Source of the DNA: Capillidium heterosporum | Lineage: Eukaryota > Entomophthoromycota > Entomophthoromycetes > Entomophthorales > Capillidiaceae | Direction: 5' to 3' | NCBI GenBank assembly: GCA_016630905.1 | Contig: WBMQ01000001.1 | Span: 1,612,001 to 1,676,000 of the forward strand | Length of the DNA: 64,000 nt | In this document: positions 24,175-33,500 of the stretch, piece by piece | Layout of the letters: each line of letters opens with the position of its first letter | Numbering within the stretch: position 1 is the first letter of the stretch | Position numbers and translations under genes: made by a program | Notes under the pieces: model-generated | The model's database searches: none | What the model was told of the DNA's origin: nothing | What the model saw: only the letters and a program-made list of their open reading frames with translations

Positions 24175-24831
24175 ATGTTGAAGTTCAACCTCCTATCTCT
24201 TCTACTTATCTTTTTACTAACCACTTCCAAAGTCCTTTGCGAAGCGCTAACCTTGAACCAGAATCTACAACTCAAAGAACTCCAACAGAGTTCCATAGAG
24301 GTCAACTACCTGATATCTCTAGACAATAACCTACTTACCAGCACCTTAAGCATCTACCAGTTCAAATTGACGACTCCCACCAACTTTAAATTCGAATTCG
24401 AAGTGCAGAACTTCCACCAACTGCAATTTCTCAATTTTACATCCGACACCTTGACTTTAAATACCAACGGCAACAAGTTCATTGTTCAATCCAAAATTTT
24501 ACACCCTTCCACTACCATAAAGCTTGGAAGCAATGGACCTGATCTCATGGCTCTAACCTTAAATTTCAAACTGTTGCAGGAGATCGAAGATGTCAACGAA
24601 CTGCTGCTAAAGAAGTTCAAGTTCAGCGTGTTGAAAGATTATGACTACCAACTTTTGGCGGATGGAACTTATCTAGTGGATTTGCCTATTGGTTTGATTA
24701 TTTACTTGGTGTTGTTGAGTGCTAGTTTGGTAGTATATGGCGTAGGAACTTATATAAGGTACTATCAAAGGAAGTCGTATAGGAATCTGCTGATGAACCG
24801 GTTCAAAAGCTCAAAGTATTACTTATTGTAA
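24175..24831 (+). CDS. Type I single-pass membrane protein, unrecognised
   Basis: 218 codons, single exon, ATG at 24175. N-terminal signal peptide MLKFNLLSLLLIFLLTTSKV with cleavage near LCEA. A lumenal or extracellular domain of about 150 residues (beta-prone: STLSIYQFKLTTPTNFKFEF, DTLTLNTNGNKFIV) contains an NFT sequon. One membrane span (PIGLIIYLVLLSASLVVYGV) lies at about residues 174-194. The short basic cytosolic tail (YYQRKSYRNLL...YYLL) is tyrosine-rich. The design resembles ER or Golgi accessory subunits such as those of OST, TRAP or EMC, but no family is recognised. Confidence 0.65.
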   Translation: MLKFNLLSLLLIFLLTTSKVLCEALTLNQNLQLKELQQSSIEVNYLISLDNNLLTSTLSIYQFKLTTPTNFKFEFEVQNFHQLQFLNFTSDTLTLNTNGNKFIVQSKILHPSTTIKLGSNGPDLMALTLNFKLLQEIEDVNELLLKKFKFSVLKDYDYQLLADGTYLVDLPIGLIIYLVLLSASLVVYGVGTYIRYYQRKSYRNLLMNRFKSSKYYLL

Positions 24832-26447
24832 GTTTAATAAAGTTTTAGTATTTTTTCTCTTCAGTTTTAGCTTTAGTTAGTAGATATAAATTTATAACTT
24901 TGGACGTTTAATGTGGTGCTTTTTGATGAGTAGGTAAATATGGATAGATCTCGCCCATATTTTTATTTATTAATTGATGAGGTGTTTCTCAAAGGATACC
25001 CTGTCTTAGTTGACTCAATATATACAGTCAGTTTCCTTAATTATCAGCTGATATGGCATAATATGGGGTTTATCGTACTGTAGTCAAAATATATATGTTT
25101 ATTGATGATGCTGCAGAAAAATCGATTATCCAACTCAACCTCAGTATACGCTTCTTTTTAAAAGTATATTTTAATGTACTTTTTTCTCGATATTAAATAT
25201 CAAACTTTTACTGTATAGGTTGTGGTACATACTACCTGATGTTAGCTTTTCTTTTACTAATGGTATTTCAAACTTATATACATTTATCAGGAATCAACTT
25301 GCCCTTAAACAGGCTTATTTGGCTTTATAAAATTTGCTTTGTAGAGCACAAATAATCGTTGCATAGTACGTTATAATTATTTTGGAATAACGAAATAAAA
25401 TATTCTATATAGCGGTGATTTTCTAAGATCAAATGCATCCGAGTTTCCGTTTTATAAAAGAAACTTTGCCGAAAACTAATAAACAAATCAATACTTTAAA
25501 TACTGGTTAAAAATTAGTATAAGAATGCCATAGCTCAATATATATTCAATATACCTCGGTCTATAAAGTGATTAAGCTTCTAGTATTATAAACTTTATAT
25601 TCTATCGACTATAAGATGCAGAGCTTTCACTTTATGACTATTGTAAAATTGATCACAACATTAATTTCGGAGATCTGCAATATTCAAATTTGAAATAGAG
25701 CCTTACTAATCAAATGCCAACTCATGTTTAAAATGGTATTCCAATCGCCAGCTGATGAGCTTCTATTTGAATGTACATCATAGCGTCAGTAGAACCTGAT
25801 GGTATCGATCACTTTAAATTTCTTAATAATTAGTGTTACATGTCGGGTATAAATAAGTTGAGCCAAAAAAGTCTTTATCACAATGTCACCTTCTCCGACA
25901 GGAGTACCCTATTCAATTCCTTAGCCAAGCATCCGTATATAATTAGTGCCATTTGTAGATCATCTCTTTACATGAACTTTAAGACATTGTTATTTGAACC
26001 AGAAATGATACTAATGCGTTCACTATTGTAGGCTTTTTCTGCAAATGGGCAATAAAGAAAAAGTCCCCTAATTTAGAACGCGGCAGTGCTCAAATACGAA
26101 TCCAATTACGTTTAACATGAGACTTATACTTCTCAACCATATTTTGTAATTATAGAGACGGTGGCTTAAAAATTTAGAGGAACAGTAGTAGAGGCGACCT
26201 AAGCAGCAACTTGTCCGATACAGGTACTTGGCCTTTATAAACTCCAATTGGCCCAAGTTTATTAGCTAGAGACCGCTTTAGAAACTTGCGATGAAACCGA
26301 ACTAAAGACATTTTGAATTAAAGGGAAATGGAGTATCACCGCAAGTGAAACAAATGTTTTAGATGCTTAACACAGTTACCGTCCATTTGCCCGTATAAAA
26401 GGATAAGAGCAGGCTTAACAAGTTTGGTAAGCAATATTTTTTAAAAG
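24832..26447. other. AT-rich intergenic upstream of the WOPR gene
   Basis: 1.6 kb, presumably including a long promoter for the WOPR regulator; long upstream regions are common for these genes. No supported gene; short frames at 25840-26031 and 26068-26256 show no coding signs. Confidence 0.45.
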
Positions 26448-27290
26448 ATGAAGTCGGTAGAAGAGTCCTACTTTGGATATTTGGATAGCGTGGCCGATGC
26501 CCAGCTACTAGTGTTAGCTGGAGAAGCCGGCATAATCCCGATGGTTAAACGACAACTCAGCAAGAAGGCTCTACGAAAGATTCGATCAGGGTCCATCTAC
26601 ATATGGAATGAAGATAGAGCCAAGATTCGCAGGTGGAGAGATGGTAAACGTTGGTCGAGCTCACGCCACCTCAACCCCTTTTTAATATATACGCAGCTTA
26701 CTAAAGACGAAACCGACGTCAGCTCCAAGGATATCGACAGCGACCGCAGCCGAAGTCAAAGAAACTTGGACATCGTAGTCCCACGTATAACTTTCTCCAG
26801 CGATACCAACAGCCAAAAGAACTTGAAGCCGAATAAAAGCCCTAGGTCCGAAAACCCCGACAGCTACCTCATCAAGAAGTCAATCAACCTCTACAGATGT
26901 GGAGTCAAGTACCGTATCATAAGCTATTATAGACCAGAGGATCAAGATATACTTATGACACCAACCTCTGACAACTTTTTCCTGCCTTTACAGCCCATCA
27001 ACCAAACTGACTTTCACGTAGACAACTGGTTGGATTCCACTTTGAACAAGGAAGAGAGTTTGTTCAACGTCCCTCACTACTCTACGATGCAGGAAACTAA
27101 AGTCGCCAAGCATAGGTATGGATCCTACGCGAGATCGAAAATCGTCCTAACTAACGTCAAGTTCTTCAACAAATTTGGTGAGGGTAGCAGCTTCAAAGGT
27201 TTGACGCTACCTGAGCCCTTGGATCTCAAGCTGGAACGCAGGTGGGAGGATTCCGACGCTTTGAATCGGATAACCAAGTTGAATAAGTAG
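26448..27290 (+). CDS. WOPR (Gti1/Pac2 family) DNA-binding transcriptional regulator
   Basis: Fungal-specific regulator related to Wor1, Ryp1, Sge1 and Gti1/Pac2, which control morphogenesis and often effector genes. 280 codons, one exon. The first WOPR half is at residues 4-85: SYFGYLDSVADAQLLVLAGE, IIPMVKRQLS, IRSGSIYIWNEDRAKIRRW and DGKRWSSSR. A variable Ser/Asp-rich insert follows (about 86-140). The second half follows at about 143-165: SYLIKKSINLYRCGVKYRII then SYY. The long glutamine-rich tail of Wor1-type proteins is absent, so it is nearer the short Gti1/Pac2 form. It sits between the secreted-protein genes, so local control of them is an attractive but unproven idea. Confidence 0.88.
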   Translation: MKSVEESYFGYLDSVADAQLLVLAGEAGIIPMVKRQLSKKALRKIRSGSIYIWNEDRAKIRRWRDGKRWSSSRHLNPFLIYTQLTKDETDVSSKDIDSDRSRSQRNLDIVVPRITFSSDTNSQKNLKPNKSPRSENPDSYLIKKSINLYRCGVKYRIISYYRPEDQDILMTPTSDNFFLPLQPINQTDFHVDNWLDSTLNKEESLFNVPHYSTMQETKVAKHRYGSYARSKIVLTNVKFFNKFGEGSSFKGLTLPEPLDLKLERRWEDSDALNRITKLNK

Positions 27291-30200
27291 CCAGTTCAAA
27301 CCTTATGCATTAGATTTACTTTTTGAGTATATAGTTAGTTTATTTATGTTTAGATAGTACATTTAGTTATAGAATAAATATAATTTACTTTAGTGATATG
27401 TTGAAGTATTGTAAAGTTGATTCGATTAGGGAAGTTCCCCAATATAATGTTTTAAAATAGTTTTACCCATATCTGCAACGTTTATTTAAAACCCATCTAT
27501 ATAAGTCTCAAACATTCCACTTTAGCTTATATCTATAAATTTAATATGAGTATCTAAACTAATCGAACGTATACCCTCAAATAGCAAAAGACGAATTAGA
27601 CAAATTCCCCAACAGAAATTTGTACCTTAAATGTAAGACTTCCAGTTTCCTTTGAAGACACCTTAAAGATATTTTGAAGCTACCCATCCATCTCAGGAAT
27701 TTCACTCGCCAAAATTAGACTTAGAGCAATATATAATAAGATGTCTTTTAGATCCGGTGTATTTCACCTGAAACAAAACTGGCAGTGTAAAGGCAAAGTA
27801 GGTCCGAAAGCAGGTTTGAAGCTAGAGGCCAAGACCTACCTGTATGGAACAGGACATCTCCATCATAAAAACATTACAAAGTATCGATCCCAGATCCAAC
27901 CTGACCATTCATTAAACCGCAAAAACATTTTCAGCCTATTCCCAGCCTACAATGATGTCAATTGCATTTTTCAATAAAGCAACTCCGACTTATTGGAGGC
28001 TTACTGAAAACTTTTAATCTAATAGAATAGGAACAAAATAAAACTTGACGACATCCTATAGAGCTCATAGCTGCCTAAAGTTTAACAAAAGTTTTCATTA
28101 TATCATCATAAAGGGTTCATGTACATGGTAGTTATTGGTTAGTGCAATAAAAGTCACCACCCATTTAGCTTAGCATTGTCAAATCTTTATAGATGTGGCC
28201 ACAGGCTTCAGGTTTAGGTTGCCTGCAGTCGGATATCAAATAAAACTTGTTGGGATTTGGTAGACAACCTTATGTTTATTTTAAGATGCAAGTCTAGGTT
28301 TATGGTATTGCTAGGTGGGTGTGCTATTGATATTGAGTAACTTGAATCCTCTAAAAAGGTAGGAGAGATGTAGCTAAAATTGTAGTTTATTTGACATTGT
28401 ACTGTATGGAGGAAGTACTACAAATAGTGTAGTAGCGGTGGATGTGGTCCTAAAGTCACCGACGCCCGTGTCATTAAAATTTTTCATCTGCTACCTTGTT
28501 CCCATTTAGAGGTGTTGTTTATACTAATCTCGTATAAGTTCATTTTCAGAGATTCACACACCTCTTTCATCTAATTTGGAACGAGCCAATGGCCAACTAA
28601 ATCCAACAGGGATTTTTTTCTAGTTTGAAAGTATGGATACTATGTAAAGACTAGTCACCTTCTTATAATAACTTTTCAGTTTAAAATTACATCTATCATC
28701 TTCATATAGAGCTATAATGTTCTGTTGAAAGGTATTTGGTTTTTTATTGAAAGTTACGCTATTTTGGACTGAGAGTTTATATAAATGCATTTTAGATGAG
28801 ATATATTTTAAAAGTGCTTCGATAGGGAACTATTTCAACTATTTTTATTGTTTGAGTATTCTTTAGTCCAAGACCAGTTGCAGAAATAGGCTTCATATTG
28901 AAGTTAGTTCGAAATTAGGTCACCAAAGTCCCGATACAGATAAGAAAGTTTAGAAAGTAGTTGCATTCAGATCTGTCTTTTCTATTTTATACCAAGTACC
29001 TTTTGTAAGAAATCCTTCCTCTATTAAACAATCTCTTACAAATTCTGACATTGCTATTCAGTTTTGATTTAGAAAAAGTTTAAGCTTAAAGGCCTTAGAC
29101 ATCATTTTGAAACATTATATTGGCAATGAATTGAAAGTAGATATTGCATCATGGAAATTTCTGAGGCATGTATTGCCAATAAAAGCTTAACTAGTTTCAT
29201 TAAATTATTTAGCATTGTATCATTTTATTACTAAAAGTTTGCGATTTGTTGTATAAAGCTTAATAGCAGCCCTTATCTAAACTAATGTCTTTCACTTTTG
29301 CATCCAAATATACAGTAGTATAAAAGTACTCTATGAAATACTATGTTTCTAATAGTTTGAATAAATTTATACTCAATTTCAAGATAAGTTGCTGATAACG
29401 ACCTTTTATCAAATATATAGCAACCATACATTCATTTGTTTTGAAAATAGGGTAAATTTGCAAACTCTATAATAACATTGGTCAATACTATAGCGATGAC
29501 TTGTTATAAGAAAGTATAGTATGATGTATTATGAAAATACTGATTCCTAGTGATTTAAATAAATAAAGGTAGAAAATACTGAAAAATAAGTTGAAATTTA
29601 GACTATAATTACTTTTTTATACAAAATCATCTTATAAGAAGCCATTTTTTATCGAGTCATTCTTATAGCAGACCTTCATTGTATTAAAACCCTGGTTGAG
29701 CACCCTACCTAATAAAATTTTCATTTGATTTATATATCTTCCAACCAACAGTATAACAAGTACTTGCTATATATAGCACTATTGCCGGTAAAAGTGTTTT
29801 AATACGAGGTTCGAAGGAAGCTTTCACCCAAGAGAACACAAGGAGGCTATCTTACCAACGGAATGGTCACTATAAAAGTTCATAATTTACTTTAAGGATT
29901 ATCAGCTTTATACAGTTTAAATCTAGGCTTAGAAAGAAGCTGAAGCTGATCGACTTTCATATTTCCACTAATCATTAACCTAATTGCTAATATATAATAG
30001 GCTGAAATGATAGGTTTTATTAGAATATAGGTTATCAGTTAAGGGTTAACCTGGGTTTCGAATGTTAACCACTGCCTAAATTTCATGAGTTTCGGCTCAA
30101 TAGCCAACCCATCCCGTTAAAATGAAAATTTGTAATTATTGTCGAGAATTCGTAACCAGCTTCCACTGCTTTACTATTATAAAGCTTACATTTTAGGCAG

Positions 30201-30581
30201 GGGTGTTGATCATTTACTATTCGAAAAATTTACATTCATTTAGTTCTTTCAATTGAAAGGACATAACCTGCCACCAATATAAAACTTTGTGCTTGGAATA
30301 TCCGTTTCAAACATTTTCAGTAGCTAATTTCTACAGCGTTCAAATTTGAAAGTGATATTCTACTGTATATCCGAAGTTTCAATTAAGAAAATCATACATC
30401 TTTGAAATTCAATTTTCCTTTATAAATACAAATGTAATTTGGAGGAGTTACTGCTTGACTTTAATACAACACGCTAATTTACGATATTCAATCCAAAAGC
30501 TACCACATCACTTCGAACCCTATACCTATTTAAAAAGCAACAACCACTTAGAAACTGTAAATATTCCAACTTAGACTATAG
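27291..30581. other. Long AT-rich gene-poor stretch
   Basis: 3.3 kb without a confident gene. One 78-codon frame with ATG at 27741 (MSFRSGVFHLKQNWQCKGKV...) is basic and has no signal peptide or domain; it might be a small gene but is not supported. The rest shows no repeats or RNA genes. The end is the promoter of the large secreted repeat gene. Confidence 0.45.
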
Positions 30582-33500
30582 ATGAAGTTCAATTCGATTA
30601 TAACAGCAGTCCTGGTAACTGCGGTAGCCTCTAGACGAGTAGCTAAACATCGTAGGTTTTCGACATCTGGAAAGGAGAACGGAAATCTAGCTTTCAATCA
30701 GAACTTGAATCCAGATTTGGTTACCGAAGTCGACATTGGTTCGAGTACCGATTCCAAGTCTGGCCTTACCGACGAAGCCATCTTAAATCTAATCAGTCAA
30801 CTCGATAGCCAAGGAATTACCAGCGAAAATGTAAATAGTAGACTAGAGCGTCGATCCCAACTGTCAAAGACCGGTAATCAACTCAATTTGAACATCCGAC
30901 CGGGAAGGGGAAAGTATGACTTGAATGATGGGGATGACGACTTGGATAAGAAACTGGCGGACCTGAATGGCACAAAGGAAAAAACAAAGCCAAAGGAAGT
31001 CGGCGATAGTAAACACACTGATACAAAAAAAGTGGACAATAAACATAAAGGAGTCGATAACCATGATCACCCAAAGCACGTCCACGAAGGTAACTCAAAC
31101 GACAAAGGTGATGCGAAACACACCGTCCCACCGACTCCAACAACGAAGGATAGCAAGGCAACCAACGGGGCCTCTCCAAATGGTCCCAAAAAGTTCAGTA
31201 ATACCATCGTTGAGGACACCAATGGAGATGGTAAAAATGATCGTAAGATCATTCAAAGCAAGGTTATATATGCCGATAAAGATGGTAACGGTAGAGCCGA
31301 TACGGTCGTCAAGAACAAGACTATCTACGAGGATACCGATGGAGATGGCAAAGATGATCGAAAGATCATCCAAAACAAAACCATTATAGAAATAGATGGC
31401 CCAGTACCTACCGGAAAGGATAGTCGAAAGGTAGTTAAGAAAAAGACTCTTTATGAGGACGACGATAAGGACCGTAAAGATAATCGTAAGGTTACTCGAA
31501 ACAAGACCATCTACGAAGGTGACGGTCCAGTGCCTACCGGAGACAATGGTCGAAAGGTCGTCAAAAATAGAGTCATATTTGAAGATGGCGACAGGAACGA
31601 TAAAGGCGGTCGTAAAGTCATACGAAACAAGACCATCTATGAGGACGATGGCCCAATACCTACTGGAGACAATGGTCGAAAGATTGTCAAGAATAGGAAC
31701 ATCTTTGAGGACAGCGATAGAGACAGCAAAGGTGATCGTAAGGTCATACGAAATAAAACCATTTATGAAGGTGACGGTCCAGTACCTACTGGCAAGGATG
31801 GTCGAAAAGTAGTCAAGAACAAGACCATCTATATGGATGATGATGGAGATGGTAAAGCGGATAAGGTCATCAAGAACAAGACCATTGTCGTCGATGAGGA
31901 TGGTGAAGGTGGTAAGAAACATAGGAGTAACAAAACTATCTATGAAGACGAAGACAACGGCCACGAGAAACACAAGCACAAGACCATCTACGAAGGCGAT
32001 GACAACGGTAAAAGACCCAAGCACAAAACTATTTACGAAGGCGACAACGATACTTCACCGACAGGTACCAATCCCAAGAAGAAGAAACACAACACCACTA
32101 TCATCGAAGAGGATGAGGATTTAGTACCTACTGGTGAAAATGGTGGTAAGAAACCTAAGCACAAAACCATATATGAGGGTGAAGGGGACTTATCTCCAAC
32201 CTCGGGTTCAGATAGTGGTAAGCCTAAGGAACTCAAAGATAGTGACAAAGATAAAAATCCTAAAGATCTCAAGGACGGTAATAAGGAAAAGAACTCCAAG
32301 GATTTCAGTTCAGGTCCCGATAGCGGAAAACCTAAGGATAAGGATCTCAAGGATGGCAGTGGTGATGAGAAGAAATCTGACAGTGACAGCAAACCCTAAA
32401 GACCTTAAAGATCCTAAAGATGGCAGCGGAAAAAAGCCCTGCTGACGGTAGTAAATCTAAGGGTGGCAAAACGATCACAGAGTACGAAAGTGACGATGGT
32501 AAATCGACTACATCTCCATCTACTCTCAATAAGCCCAAAAAGAAACATCACACAACTGTATTAGAGGAAGAAGGCGGTCCTGAGCCTACCGGACCCGATG
32601 GAAGCAAGAAACCAAAGGGTTACAAGACCATCACTGAGTACGAAGGTGAAGATCCTTCTCCAACTCCTGGTCCTGAGGGTAACAAGCCCAAGGATCCCAA
32701 GGACGGAAATGGTAGTCTTGGGGATAAGGACAAACCTTCAGAGCCTAAAGGTAAAAAGACAATTACCGAATACGTTGGAGACGATGGCAAACCGACTGCT
32801 TTTCCTACTACAAAACCCAAGAAGCACCACCATACAACCGTTTTGGAAGAAGAAAGTGGTCCTGAACCTACTGGGCCTGATGGCAGCAAGAAACCAAAGG
32901 GTTACAAGACGCTCACAGAATATGAAGGCGAAGACCCTTCACCAACTCCTGGTCCCGACAGTGGTAAACCCAAAGATGGTAATGGGGATGGAAAGAATCC
33001 TGCTGATAGTGGTAAGGTTAAAGATCCTAAGGACAGCAACGAAAAGAACCCTAATTCCACTAAACCTAATAAGAAGCACGAAACCACCATTACTGAGACG
33101 GAGTATGAAATACCTACGTCTACTGATCTTACCATTACTGAATATGTCGATGAAATTCCAACTCCAGGATCAGACGATTCCAAACCTAAGGATTCCAAGA
33201 ATAGTGATAACGACAAGAACCCTTACAGCAGTCCTAGCACCACCAAGCCTAAAAAGACTAAAGACGTCACTGTCACCGAGTACGAGGATGATACCGGCAC
33301 CCCAAGCACTCCAGCTCCCACTTCGAACTCTACCCCTAAAAAGAAGAAGACTAAAGACGTTACAGTTACCGAGTATGAGGAAGAACTTTCCAGCCCAGCT
33401 ACTGCACCTACAGCACCCATTTCACCAGATACTAGTAAATATTCAGACAATAATAAGAGCTCCGATGGATCCATACCAACAACGACTCCTACCAGCAAAA

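Noticed and set aside
27741-27977. 78-codon basic frame with ATG
   Set aside because: No recognisable feature and isolated in non-coding-like DNA; listed only in the spacer note.
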